Part shown: in pieces, positions 52,763-61,514 of the stretch | Layout of the letters: every line of letters begins with the position of its first letter | How positions within the stretch are numbered: the stretch's first letter is position 1 | Assembly: GCA_944393685.1 (NCBI GenBank) | Contig: CALYAW010000001.1 | Location: forward strand, 162,023 to 226,022 | Reading direction: 5' to 3' | DNA from: an uncultured Alphaproteobacteria bacterium | GTDB lineage: Bacteria; Pseudomonadota; Alphaproteobacteria; RF32; CAG-239 | DNA length: 64,000 nt | Made by a program: the position numbers and the translations under genes | Notes under the pieces: model-generated | The model's database searches: none | What the model saw: the letters and a program-made list of their open reading frames with translations, nothing else | Told to the model about the DNA's origin: nothing

Positions 52763-53534
52763 AATTTTGGCTATTGCAAACCGCAAAGGCGGTGTCGGAA
52801 AAACAACCACCACGGTAAATGTTGCCACGGCTATGGCGGCAACAGGAAAAAAAGTGCTGGTTGTGGATTTGGATCCGCAAGGAAATGCTTCGACCTCTAT
52901 GGGGGTAAACAAAAAAGGCACCATGCCTTCTTCTTATGAAGTTCTAATCGGCAACGTCAAACTCTCTCAGGCAGTGGTCTGGACTGAAATTCCCAATTTT
53001 TCACTTATACCGTCTTCTCCAGATTTGGCAGGAGCAGAAATAGAGCTTGTCGATGTGGACAACCGTGAATATAGATTAAAGCAAGCTCTGAATAGAGAGG
53101 CTGTCAACTATGATTACATTTTGATAGACTGCCCACCATCTTTGAGTCTTGTAACCATAAATGCGTTGGTTGCAGCAGACGCGGTCATTGTACCGTTGCA
53201 ATGCGAGTTTTTGGCACTTGAAGGAATAACGGATTTAATTAGAAATATTAATCAAATCAAGAAGCGCTTCAATCCATCATTGGCGCTGCACGGTGTGGTA
53301 TTAACCATGTATGATAAAAGAAACAATCTGTCACAAATGGTTGAAGAGGATGTCAGAAACTTTTTTGGTAAAAAAGTATATAATACTGTCATTCCGAGAA
53401 ATGTCCGCATTTCTGAAGCACCTTCACACGGAAAACCAGTGTTGCTATATGATTTCAAGTGTCCGGGTTCGCAAGCCTATATAAGCCTAACGGGAGAGGT
53501 TCTGAAAAGAGAGAAGGAGTTAATCGCATGTTAG
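52755..53534 (+). CDS. parA: Chromosome partitioning ATPase ParA
   Basis: Deviant Walker A ANRKGGVGKTTTTVN near residue 9 with both lysines of the ParA/MinD class. DLDPQGNAS (A') and ILIDCPPSLSLVT follow. 259 aa, the short chromosomal form with no N-terminal HTH. TAAAGGAGAT precedes ATG 52755. It overlaps parB by 7 nt. Confidence 0.97.
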   Translation: MPRILAIANRKGGVGKTTTTVNVATAMAATGKKVLVVDLDPQGNASTSMGVNKKGTMPSSYEVLIGNVKLSQAVVWTEIPNFSLIPSSPDLAGAEIELVDVDNREYRLKQALNREAVNYDYILIDCPPSLSLVTINALVAADAVIVPLQCEFLALEGITDLIRNINQIKKRFNPSLALHGVVLTMYDKRNNLSQMVEEDVRNFFGKKVYNTVIPRNVRISEAPSHGKPVLLYDFKCPGSQAYISLTGEVLKREKELIAC

Positions 53535-54544
53535 ATAATGAATTAGACGAATTGCTCAACGATACTCCTTCGGCAACACAACACGAAGATCACCGCAAAA
53601 GAAAAAGTCTTGGTCGCGGCCTTGAGGCGTTAATGGGAAGTCTTGACAATGATATCAATATGGTTGAAGCAGAAACAAAAGATATAAATACCATAAATGT
53701 TGAAAAGATAATACCCGGAAAGTATCAGCCGCGTATGGAATTTGATCAAGAAGCGTTGCAAGCTCTTGCCGAATCAATCAAGGAAAAAGGTGTTTTGCAG
53801 CCCTTGCTTGTTCGCCGCCAACAAGATAAATATGAAATCATAGCCGGAGAGCGTCGATGGAGAGCCTCAAAGATAGCCGGTCTAAAAGAGGTTCCCGTTA
53901 TAATAAAAGAGCTTTCGGACCAAGAAGTCTTAGAGGCGGCTCTGGTGGAAAACATATTGAGAGAAAACCTCTCTGCAATAGAGGAGGCGGAAGGATATCA
54001 AAGGCTCATTAATGAATTTTCGCATACACAAGAGGCGTTATCGCAAATAGTTGGAAAGTCTCGCAGCCACATTGCCAATACACTTCGATTGCTTGGGTTG
54101 CCTCAAAGCATACGAGACATGATACAAGAAGGAAAACTTTCTGCCGGACATGCCAGAGCATTGGTTGGTTTAGATAATGCCGATGAGCTGGCGTCAGAAA
54201 TTATAAAGAAAGACATGAGTGTGCGCGAGGTAGAAGAGCTTGTTGCTAAACAAAAAAATAATACAGAAGTTGCTACCAAAACAAAAACACCAAAAGAAAA
54301 AAGCGAAGATATCTGCGATATTGAGCGGGAATTAGTAAAAACTCTAGGCTTAAGAATAAAAATTACACCTAATAAGCAAGGAGGAGGAAAAGTTGTTTTG
54401 CAATACTCATCGGTTGCTGAGCTTGATATGATTGTTGAAACGCTTGAACAAAAACGCAAAAATGATTCTGTTTCTCAAAACACTGTATTTAAAACTCCGG
54501 AAACAGAATCAAAAGATAAATTTTCAATTAAAATAATAGATTAA
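53528..54544 (+). CDS. parB: Chromosome partitioning protein ParB
   Basis: ParS-binding CTPase. I start it at ATG 53528 (MLDNELDELL) with AAGGAG 8 nt upstream; an earlier in-frame start lies inside parA. RKSLGRGLEALMG, then the CTP motif ENILRENLSAIEEAEGYQ and GERRWRASK, and the HTH IVGKSRSHIANTLRLLGLP. A C-terminal dimerisation region ends the 338 aa. Confidence 0.97.
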   Translation: MLDNELDELLNDTPSATQHEDHRKRKSLGRGLEALMGSLDNDINMVEAETKDINTINVEKIIPGKYQPRMEFDQEALQALAESIKEKGVLQPLLVRRQQDKYEIIAGERRWRASKIAGLKEVPVIIKELSDQEVLEAALVENILRENLSAIEEAEGYQRLINEFSHTQEALSQIVGKSRSHIANTLRLLGLPQSIRDMIQEGKLSAGHARALVGLDNADELASEIIKKDMSVREVEELVAKQKNNTEVATKTKTPKEKSEDICDIERELVKTLGLRIKITPNKQGGGKVVLQYSSVAELDMIVETLEQKRKNDSVSQNTVFKTPETESKDKFSIKIID

Positions 54545-54555
54545 GGAATGAAATA

Positions 54556-54795
54556 ATGACAATACTTGAAAAAATGCTTGAAAATTGTGAGAAAGCAGGA
54601 TACGCAACAACAAAAAATGTTCAAAAGATAGCAAATGCAAAACAGATGATGTTTGGAGAGGCGGAATGGCAACGATGCCCGTGTGACGGACAAAATCCGG
54701 CACGTTACTGCATCTCAGAAATGTGTCGCGCCGACATAGAACGTGATGGTGAGTGCCATTGTCATTGCTATCGTAAAAAAACAGCCGATGAGTAA
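54556..54795 (+). CDS. Ferredoxin-thioredoxin reductase catalytic-chain-like Cys-rich protein
   Basis: 79 aa. Motif RCPCDGQNPARYCISEMC, then GECHCHCYRK: Cys-Pro-Cys ... Cys-x4-Cys ... Cys-His-Cys-His-Cys. This resembles the 4Fe-4S/disulfide site of FTR catalytic chains, though spacing is shorter (9 rather than 16 residues after CPC). Probably a small Fe-S disulfide reductase, common in anaerobes. It follows parB by 11 nt and is closed by a terminator. Confidence 0.75.
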   Translation: MTILEKMLENCEKAGYATTKNVQKIANAKQMMFGEAEWQRCPCDGQNPARYCISEMCRADIERDGECHCHCYRKKTADE

Positions 54796-54799
54796 CATC

Positions 54800-54834
54800 A
54801 AAAAAGACTTTCAAATTTTGAAAGTCTTTTTTTT
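54800..54834 (+). terminator. Rho-independent terminator
   Basis: AAAAAAGACTTTCAAA and TTTTGAAAGTCTTTTTTTT form a near-perfect hairpin with T run. It ends the rsmG-parA-parB-FTR transcript. Confidence 0.93.
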
Positions 54835-54910
54835 ACGCAATATTTACCAAAAGAGATTATATTCTGATAAAAGAAGCATACAAGCAGATACAATCAGAGA
54901 GGATAAGCCA

Positions 54911-55888
54911 ATGTTTTTCTTAAAAAAATTCTTGTTGGGTTTTGGAGCGCTGTTTCTGATATTACTGGGTGGAGCAGGAACACAAAGTGAAAGTACCCTT
55001 CTTCAGGGTAGTGGATTTCTTGGCTTAATTATAGGCCTGATTGTCTTATATATTTTTGCCAAAATGGCGTGGCGCGCTATGGGGTGTTTACCTTCGATAT
55101 TTTTGATTTTGGCAATTATTGCCTTTATTTTATACGCCATAGGTGCATTTAGCGGCGGAGTTATGAATGTTGGAAACAATCTGCGAAGTTTCTTAGGGCA
55201 AGGAAGAAGTGCTAACCGAACAACTATTGCTTCGCCTTCACAAGGGAGTGTCGTTAATTTGATTAATGAAGATGAATTTGATATTCCGATAAGTGAGAAT
55301 TTTTCTTCTCCGCAAGGGCAAGAATATCAACAAGAAGCAATACAGCAAGAAGAAGCATCTCAATCAGGGCAAAGTCAAGGAGGATTTAATCCTAAAAATT
55401 ATCCTGCCGTATATTCTCAAGCCAAGGTTGTCAGCGGAGATACTCTTGTAATTGGCGGACGATATTTGCGATTATTTGGAATAGACGCGCCTGAAAACAA
55501 CCAAACCTGTGCCGACAGGACGGGAAGAGCGTATGCTTGCGGGCGTCAGGCAACATCGTGGCTTCGAGGTTGGATTGCAGACAATGAGCTGGAGTGTCGC
55601 ATCATTCAGCAAGACCAAAATGGTAATATGATAGGCATTTGTTCATTGGGAGCCTATGATTTAGGGGCGGCATTGGTTAATGCCGGTTGGGCCGTTGTTT
55701 ACAGAGAACATTCTGACATTTATATGCCTTATCAAGCTCAAGCGCAGCAAAACACACGAGGTTTATGGCAAGGAGAGTTTTACATGCCGTGGGATTGGCG
55801 CAAGATACAAGCCAGAAAACCCAAAATAAAAGTAATAAACAAGCCCAAAACACGCAAAAGAACGTTTTTGAATCCAATGGGAGAATAA
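54911..55888 (+). CDS. Membrane-anchored thermonuclease-like (SNase) protein
   Basis: 325 aa from ATG 54911 with GAGAGGATAAGCC. A longer open frame upstream crosses the terminator and is rejected. Three N-terminal hydrophobic segments (about 1-90), a Gln/Glu-rich linker, then an SNase domain from about 172: KVVSGDTLVIGGRYLRLFGI (Ca-binding Asp, catalytic Arg), APENNQTC and a Cys-rich insertion. A basic C-terminus ends it. It likely cuts nucleic acid at the periplasmic face, though the orientation is inferred. Confidence 0.85.
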   Translation: MFFLKKFLLGFGALFLILLGGAGTQSESTLLQGSGFLGLIIGLIVLYIFAKMAWRAMGCLPSIFLILAIIAFILYAIGAFSGGVMNVGNNLRSFLGQGRSANRTTIASPSQGSVVNLINEDEFDIPISENFSSPQGQEYQQEAIQQEEASQSGQSQGGFNPKNYPAVYSQAKVVSGDTLVIGGRYLRLFGIDAPENNQTCADRTGRAYACGRQATSWLRGWIADNELECRIIQQDQNGNMIGICSLGAYDLGAALVNAGWAVVYREHSDIYMPYQAQAQQNTRGLWQGEFYMPWDWRKIQARKPKIKVINKPKTRKRTFLNPMGE

Positions 55889-55889
55889 A

Positions 55890-56336
55890 GTGTTAGAGTT
55901 TCTGTTGCCAACGGAAGAAGATACGATAGCGCTAGGACGCCGTTTGGCTCATTGGGCGCAAAGGGGAGATGTTTTTGCGCTTTTCGGAACATTAGGCATG
56001 GGAAAAAGTGTTTTATCTAGAGCTTTTATTCAAGAATTAACGGAAGCAAAAGAAGTTCCAAGTCCAACATTTACTCTGGTACAAAGCTATGAAGCTCAGC
56101 AGTTTGAAATTTTTCATTTTGATTTATACCGTCTCAAATCTCCGGAAGAAATTTTTGAGATAGGAATGGAAGAAGCGCTTTATGAGGGGGTGTCCTTGAT
56201 AGAATGGCCTGAAAAAATGGGAGGATATTTACCGCGTAAAGCTATTCGGATAAATATCTCAAGTCACCAAAAAGGTCGGTTTTTGACAATAGAAAGCTCG
56301 CTGCAAGATATCCAAGAAAGACTAAAAACATTATAG
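55890..56336 (+). CDS. tsaE: tRNA threonylcarbamoyladenosine biosynthesis ATPase TsaE
   Basis: GTG start 1 nt after the nuclease stop. Walker A FGTLGMGKSVLSRAF near residue 34, the conserved SPTFTLVQSYE and FHFDLYRLKSPEE, then LIEWPEKMGGYLP. 148 aa, normal. Part of the t6A37 complex with TsaB/TsaD, which are not in the window. Confidence 0.95.
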   Translation: MLEFLLPTEEDTIALGRRLAHWAQRGDVFALFGTLGMGKSVLSRAFIQELTEAKEVPSPTFTLVQSYEAQQFEIFHFDLYRLKSPEEIFEIGMEEALYEGVSLIEWPEKMGGYLPRKAIRINISSHQKGRFLTIESSLQDIQERLKTL

Positions 56337-56345
56337 AGGGTTGAT

Positions 56346-56765
56346 ATGGCAATCAATATTCACGCGTCATGTGTTTGCTTAAACAATAAGGGGATTCTCA
56401 TTTTAGGAGAATCCGGTCTTGGAAAATCGGACTTAAGTTTACGCTTAATAATGGAACGAGGCGCCAAGTTAGTTGCCGATGATAGAGTGGATTTAGAAAA
56501 TATAAATGGACAAATTATGGCTTCCGCTCCGAAAATTTTGCAAGGTCTTCTGGAGGTAAGAGGGCTTGGAATTATTCATCAGCCTTTCATAAAAGACGTG
56601 CCGATTAATTTGATTGTGAGGCTGGTAAATCACTATAAAGATGTTGAACGGCTTCCGGATCCTGTTTTTTATGAAATAGAAGGGGCGCGTATCAACCAAA
56701 TAAGTTTATATTCATTTGAGCCGTCTGCTGTTCTTAAGGTGGTTGCAGCGCTGACTTTGCTGTGA
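56346..56765 (+). CDS. hprK: HPr kinase/phosphorylase C-terminal-type protein HprK
   Basis: 139 aa, the short alphaproteobacterial form without the N-terminal domain. P-loop GESGLGKSDLSLRLI near residue 20, LVADDRVDLE near 47, and the HprK signature LLEVRGLGI near 69. It normally phosphorylates HPr of a regulatory PTS. The usual PTS neighbours (ptsN/EIIA-Man, hpr) are missing here. Confidence 0.9.
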   Translation: MAINIHASCVCLNNKGILILGESGLGKSDLSLRLIMERGAKLVADDRVDLENINGQIMASAPKILQGLLEVRGLGIIHQPFIKDVPINLIVRLVNHYKDVERLPDPVFYEIEGARINQISLYSFEPSAVLKVVAALTLL

Positions 56766-56846
56766 GAATTTAAGCTATAAAAGTTGATTAATTTTTTTTG
56801 CCGTCTTAAAATAGGGCCAAATTTACAGAAAAAGAGAGAAAAAACA

Positions 56847-57638
56847 ATGATTAGCAATCATATTATAACCTTTTTACGCAATCAAGGTCGCCCATTAGTA
56901 AAGTTTTTTTCGAGTCTTGGAGAATTTTCCTTGTTTGTTGCTCAGTCGGTATACAACAGTCTTACCCCGCCTTTTTATGGAAGAAATCTATTGCGGCAAA
57001 TAATAGACATGGGTTTTTATTCGTTACCAGTTGTTGGTTTGACGACAATTTTTGCCGGCATGGTTATAGCTTTACAAAGCTATTCCGGTTTCATGCGTTA
57101 TGGAGCAGAAGGGGCTGTTGCGGAAGTTGTTCTTATTTCTGTTACAAGGGAATTGGCGCCGGTTTTGTCGGCTCTAATGGTTGCGGGGCGCATAGGAGCG
57201 GCGATGGCGGCAGAAATAGGCACAATGAGAGTTACCGAGCAAATAGATGCGCTGACTACTCTGTCTACCAATCCTTTCAAATATTTGGTAGCTCCACGTG
57301 TATGGGCAGGATTGATTGTTATGCCTATTTTGGTAATGCTCGGAGACGTGATAGGTATATTTGGTGGCTACGTTGTCGGCGTTTATAAACTTGGTTTTAA
57401 CCCGGCCAATTACATTAACTCGACACTACAAAATCTTCAAACTATTGATATAACAACAGGATTGGCAAAAGCGTTTGTTTTTGGTTTTATAATTTCCATT
57501 ATGGGTTGCTACAACGGATACAAATCAAAAGGGGGAGCGCAAGGCGTCGGCGCAGCAACGACCAATGCGGTTGTTTCCGCATCAATTTTGATTTTAATTT
57601 TCAATTACATTATTACCGAACTTTTCTTTTCTAAATAG
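56847..57638 (+). CDS. mlaE: MlaE-type ABC transporter permease
   Basis: Inner-membrane permease of the Mla lipid-transport ABC system. I start it at ATG 56847 after AAAGAGAGAAA. A TTG 63 nt upstream is less likely. Signature LPVVGLTTIFAGMVIALQSY near 55, then ELAPVLSALMVAGRIGAAMAAEIGTMRVTEQIDAL, which is diagnostic of MlaE. About 263 aa, five to six helices. Overlaps no gene; mlaF follows after 22 nt. Confidence 0.93.
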   Translation: MISNHIITFLRNQGRPLVKFFSSLGEFSLFVAQSVYNSLTPPFYGRNLLRQIIDMGFYSLPVVGLTTIFAGMVIALQSYSGFMRYGAEGAVAEVVLISVTRELAPVLSALMVAGRIGAAMAAEIGTMRVTEQIDALTTLSTNPFKYLVAPRVWAGLIVMPILVMLGDVIGIFGGYVVGVYKLGFNPANYINSTLQNLQTIDITTGLAKAFVFGFIISIMGCYNGYKSKGGAQGVGAATTNAVVSASILILIFNYIITELFFSK

Positions 57639-57660
57639 GCTTAAGGCGGAGAACAAAAAG

Positions 57661-58425
57661 ATGAATGAAACAAAAATCGAAATTAGAAATCTGCACAAAG
57701 CTTTCGGCAAAAAAGTAGTTTTGGATGGTATAGATTTAGATATTCGCAAAGGAGAGTCTTTAGTTGTAATAGGAGGTTCCGGAACAGGAAAATCTGTTTT
57801 AATAAAATGTATTCAAGGGCTTCTTGTTCCTGATGAGGGATCGATACTCGTTGATGGAGAAGAAGTTGTAGGTATTGATGAAGAGCAAAAAGAAAAACTT
57901 CATTCCAAGATGGGGATGCTCTTTCAGGGCGGAGCTTTGTTTGACAGTTTGAGCGTATGGGAAAACGTAGCATTTGATTTGCTTGAAAACAAAGGTATGA
58001 CCAAAAAAGATGCCAAAAACGAAGCCATACGAGTATTGCGTTCGGTGGGCTTAGCTCCGGATGTAGCCGATTTGTCACCATCTGAGCTTTCTGGCGGTAT
58101 GCAGAAGCGAGTTGGTTTGGCTCGAGCAATAGCTTCTAAACCGGAAATAATCTTTTTTGATGAACCGACCACAGGACTAGATCCGATAATGGCGGATGTT
58201 ATTAATGACTTGATTATTGAATCTGTAAAAGGTTTGGGAGCATCTGCATTAACAATTACACATGATATGGCCTCGGCACGTAAGATTGCCGACCGAATAG
58301 CCATGCTTTATAAAGGAAAAATTATATGGCAGGGAACGGTTAAAGAGATGGAAAAAACGGATAATCCATATGTATGTCAATTTATAAACGGTTGCGCCCA
58401 AGGACCTATTAAAGTGGAGGTTTAG
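57661..58425 (+). CDS. mlaF: MlaF-type ABC transporter ATP-binding protein
   Basis: Walker A GGSGTGKSVLIKCIQ near 38, Q-loop GMLFQGGALFDSLSVWENVAF, signature LSGGMQKRVGLARA near 140 and Walker B EIIFFDEPTTGLDP. 254 aa. Paired with MlaE for phospholipid traffic between inner and outer membrane. The substrate-binding MlaD is not adjacent: radA follows after 2 nt. Confidence 0.93.
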   Translation: MNETKIEIRNLHKAFGKKVVLDGIDLDIRKGESLVVIGGSGTGKSVLIKCIQGLLVPDEGSILVDGEEVVGIDEEQKEKLHSKMGMLFQGGALFDSLSVWENVAFDLLENKGMTKKDAKNEAIRVLRSVGLAPDVADLSPSELSGGMQKRVGLARAIASKPEIIFFDEPTTGLDPIMADVINDLIIESVKGLGASALTITHDMASARKIADRIAMLYKGKIIWQGTVKEMEKTDNPYVCQFINGCAQGPIKVEV

Positions 58426-58427
58426 TT

Positions 58428-59801
58428 TTGGTCAAAAAAGAGATCAAACAATATGTTTGTCAAAAATGTGGTTCCGTTTATCCTAAATGGCAGGGGAAAT
58501 GTGATGCTTGCGGTGAGTGGAATTCTATTACCGAAGAAGCTTTGGGAGGAGGAGGTTTTTCAAACATCAAGTTGCGCCGTTCTAAAGGCAATTTGATAGA
58601 TTTTGTATCTCTAAGCGGAGCGCAAGAACAACTTAGCCGATTGTCGACAGGAATACGAGAATTGGACCGTGTTTCTGGCGGAGGCTTGGTTTCCGGTTCT
58701 GTTATATTGGTTGGAGGAGATCCTGGCATTGGTAAATCAACGTTGCTTCTTCAGGCTTGCGCCAAGATAGCAGCATCTCCGGAAAAGCCTGAGGTTTATT
58801 ATATTTCGGGAGAAGAGGCGATAGATCAGGTGCGCATCCGTGCAAAGCGCTTAGGACTAGAAAAATCACCGGTAAATTTAGCCAGCAGTACCGATATAAA
58901 AGATATCTTAGCAACCTTAGAAAAAGCTAAAGCGGCAGTAGTTATCATCGATTCTATACAAACCATGTATTTAGATGAGGTTGAATCTACTCCCGGGAGT
59001 GTAGGTCAGGTACGAGCTTGTAGCTACGAATTAATAAAACTAGCCAAACGCAAGGGTTTTGTTTTATTTTTAGTAGGACATGTCACCAAACAAGGCGAAC
59101 TGGCCGGCCCACGAGTTTTAGAGCATATGGTTGATACGGTTTTATATTTCGAAGGAGAAAGAGGACACCATTTTCGTATATTGCGCGCAGTCAAAAACCG
59201 ATACGGGGCAACGGATGAAATAGGCGTTTTTGAAATGCAGGATCAGGGGTTGGTTGAGATTGAGAATCCATCAGCTTTGTTCTTAGCAGAGCGTCAGGGA
59301 AATATATCAGGATCATGTGTTTTTGCAGGCATAGAAGGATCCCGTCCTGTTTTAGTTGAAATACAGGCGCTTGTCAGTCCAACAAGCTACTCAAGTCCCA
59401 AGAGAGCGGTAGTTGGCTGGGATTCAAATAGGCTGGCGATGGTTTTGGCTGTTTTAGAAGCGCGCTGCGGGATAAATTTGAGTTCTCAAGATGTATACCT
59501 AAATATTGCGGGAGGACTAAGGATTTCGGAGCCTGCTGCGGATTTAGCCGTGGCCATGGCAGTAATTTCGTCACTAACCAATAAACCATTACCGGCCGAC
59601 ATGGTTATTTTTGGAGAAATAGGTTTATCAGGTGAAATCAGGGGAGTCAGTCAACCAAGCCTAAGGCTTAAAGAAGCCGGAAAACTAGGGTTTTCAAGCG
59701 CAATTGTTCCGCCAACGCATAGCAAAGAAAAAAAGATAAAAACAGATATTCATGTTCATGAAATCGGCAATGTCCAGAGAATTATAAACTGGTTTAATTA
59801 G
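58428..59801 (+). CDS. radA: DNA repair protein RadA
   Basis: 457 aa, TTG start. Zinc finger CQKCGSVYPKWQGKCDACGEW (shown as two pairs of Cys), Walker A GGDPGIGKSTLLLQA near 92, the RadA motif KNRYGATDEIGVFEM near 255, and a Lon-like C-terminal domain (GLRISEPAADLAVAMAV). Processes recombination intermediates. Confidence 0.95.
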   Translation: MVKKEIKQYVCQKCGSVYPKWQGKCDACGEWNSITEEALGGGGFSNIKLRRSKGNLIDFVSLSGAQEQLSRLSTGIRELDRVSGGGLVSGSVILVGGDPGIGKSTLLLQACAKIAASPEKPEVYYISGEEAIDQVRIRAKRLGLEKSPVNLASSTDIKDILATLEKAKAAVVIIDSIQTMYLDEVESTPGSVGQVRACSYELIKLAKRKGFVLFLVGHVTKQGELAGPRVLEHMVDTVLYFEGERGHHFRILRAVKNRYGATDEIGVFEMQDQGLVEIENPSALFLAERQGNISGSCVFAGIEGSRPVLVEIQALVSPTSYSSPKRAVVGWDSNRLAMVLAVLEARCGINLSSQDVYLNIAGGLRISEPAADLAVAMAVISSLTNKPLPADMVIFGEIGLSGEIRGVSQPSLRLKEAGKLGFSSAIVPPTHSKEKKIKTDIHVHEIGNVQRIINWFN

Positions 59802-59817
59802 AAAAGGTTTTTTACAA

Positions 59818-60552
59818 ATGACTAATCTGAACAATCTTGATGTCATAATTTTAATTATTATAGGAATTTCAGCTCTGATTGCTTTGAGCAGAGGTTTGGT
59901 CAAGGAAGTTCTTTCTATAGTTGGCTGGGTTTTGGCCACACTGTCAATTATCTATTTATTACCGGTATTGATGCCCTTTGCAAAAATGTATATTTCAAGC
60001 GGTATCTTGGCAGGGGTTGTCACCTCGTTGATTATACTTATTTTATTTTTTATAGGATGGATACTTCTTACAGATAAGCTAATTGGCAAAATAAGAACCA
60101 GCAAACTAAACGGTCTTGATAGAATGCTTGGATTATTTTTTGGAGTAGTTCGGGCGTTTTTATTGGTTGTTCTCTTTTATATCTTGGTAAGTTGGATGAT
60201 TCCTGCCGACAAGCAATCAGAGGTTTTGACCGAATCAAAGTATTTTCAAACAGCAGGATCTTTTGCAAAACCGCTTGAAGATTTGATACCGGAAGAAACG
60301 CTGGAGCTTATCAAAGAAAAAGCAGGTTATGATGAAGAAGGCAAGGATCAAGCGGAGCAAAAAGAAGAAAAAGAACCAGAAGAAGAACTAAAGCAGAAAA
60401 AAGATCCTGTTGATGACTTGTTTGAACGTTTAGCGCAGCCTCAAATCAAAAAAGCCAAAGATAAAGCAAAAGAAAAAATCAAAGAAAATTTCAGTGGCTA
60501 CAAAGAATCAGAACGAGATAATCTAAACCGTTTGATTGAAAATGTTGAATAA
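59818..60552 (+). CDS. cvpA: CvpA-family membrane protein
   Basis: 244 aa. Four hydrophobic segments in residues 8-145 with the CvpA motifs LSRGLVKEVLSIVGWVLATL and NGLDRMLGLFFGVVRAFLL. The C-terminal 80 residues are highly charged (KEEKEPEEELKQKK), longer than in enterobacteria. Colicin V production/cell-envelope role, poorly defined. Convergent with recR. Confidence 0.92.
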   Translation: MTNLNNLDVIILIIIGISALIALSRGLVKEVLSIVGWVLATLSIIYLLPVLMPFAKMYISSGILAGVVTSLIILILFFIGWILLTDKLIGKIRTSKLNGLDRMLGLFFGVVRAFLLVVLFYILVSWMIPADKQSEVLTESKYFQTAGSFAKPLEDLIPEETLELIKEKAGYDEEGKDQAEQKEEKEPEEELKQKKDPVDDLFERLAQPQIKKAKDKAKEKIKENFSGYKESERDNLNRLIENVE

Positions 60553-60586
60553 AGATTCTTTAAAGACTGGCTTATTTTAAAGATAT

Positions 60587-61180
60587 TTAAAGCTCTTTTC
60601 TTGAATCAAGGGCTAATTGAATAGTTCCTTCATCCATATAATCAAGCTCAGCTCCCATAGGAATGCCCTGAGCCAAGGTGGTTATTTTGACAGATAAGCC
60701 CTGAAGTCTGGAAGATAGGTAGTGAGATGTTATTTGTCCATCAATTGTTGCCGGTAGGGCTAAAATAACCTCTTTAAAGTCGTTTTCTTTGACTCTGTGC
60801 AACAAAGAATCAATAGCCAAATCTTCCGGACCAATACCTTCCATGGCGGACAATATTCCCCCCAAAACATGATAGTGCCCCTTAAACAAAGAAACACGTT
60901 CCATAGCCCAAAGATCTCCGACATCTTGAACAACGCAAAGCAAAGTTTTATCACGCTTTTCGGAAGAACAAATTGAACAAGGTGAAGAAGTATCAAAATT
61001 TCCACAAATTTCACAGGTTTGAATATTGGCGGCAACATTACCCATAGATTCAATTAGAGGAATGAGTAAAGTTTCTTTTTTCTTGATAAGTTGCAAAACA
61101 ATCCTTCTTGCCGAACGATTTCCCAGAGACGGGAGTTTTGCAACTTGTTTTATAAGTTTTTCAATATCGGGGCTAGACAT
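60587..61180 (-). CDS. recR: Recombination protein RecR
   Basis: Zinc finger CEICGNFDTSSPCSIC near residue 55, then Toprim domain VVQDVGDLWAMER and IVEIL-like segment, with the conserved LAQGIPMGAELDYMDEGTI end. 197 aa. It works with RecF/RecO in gap repair. It follows ybaB by 11 nt, last of dnaX-ybaB-recR. Confidence 0.95.
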   Translation of the reverse strand: MSSPDIEKLIKQVAKLPSLGNRSARRIVLQLIKKKETLLIPLIESMGNVAANIQTCEICGNFDTSSPCSICSSEKRDKTLLCVVQDVGDLWAMERVSLFKGHYHVLGGILSAMEGIGPEDLAIDSLLHRVKENDFKEVILALPATIDGQITSHYLSSRLQGLSVKITTLAQGIPMGAELDYMDEGTIQLALDSRKEL

Positions 61181-61191
61181 TTTTAGTGCAC

Positions 61192-61512
61192 TCAGAAAGG
61201 AAGTTTCAAGCCACCGAGGTTAAGGCCGCCGGTCATGGCAGACATACTTTCTTGCATTTTTGTATCCGCTTTATTTTTTGCATCATTATAAGCAGCAACA
61301 ATAAGGTCTTCCAAAACTTCTGTTTCATCCTTATCAACCAGAGAAGGATCAATTTTCAAATTTTTCATTTCAAATTTTCCGTTAAGAACAACTTTAACCA
61401 GACCACCGCCGGAAGATCCTTCCACTTCTTCTTGAGCCAGTTTTGCTTGTTCTTCTTCCATTCTTTTTTGCATAGCTTGAGCTTGCTTCATGATACCTTG
61501 AATATTCATCAT
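61192..61512 (-). CDS. ybaB: Nucleoid-associated protein YbaB/EbfC
   Basis: 106 aa. MMNIQGIMKQAQAMQKRMEEEQ, then VEGSSGGGLVKVVLNGKFEMK and IDPSLV, typical of the DNA-binding YbaB family. It lies 2 nt after dnaX. Confidence 0.95.
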   Translation of the reverse strand: MMNIQGIMKQAQAMQKRMEEEQAKLAQEEVEGSSGGGLVKVVLNGKFEMKNLKIDPSLVDKDETEVLEDLIVAAYNDAKNKADTKMQESMSAMTGGLNLGGLKLPF

Positions 61513-61514
61513 TT

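Noticed and set aside
54743-54910. Longer N-terminus of the SNase-like protein starting at 54743
   Set aside because: It would overlap the FTR-like gene and run through a strong terminator. ATG 54911 has a good ribosome site.
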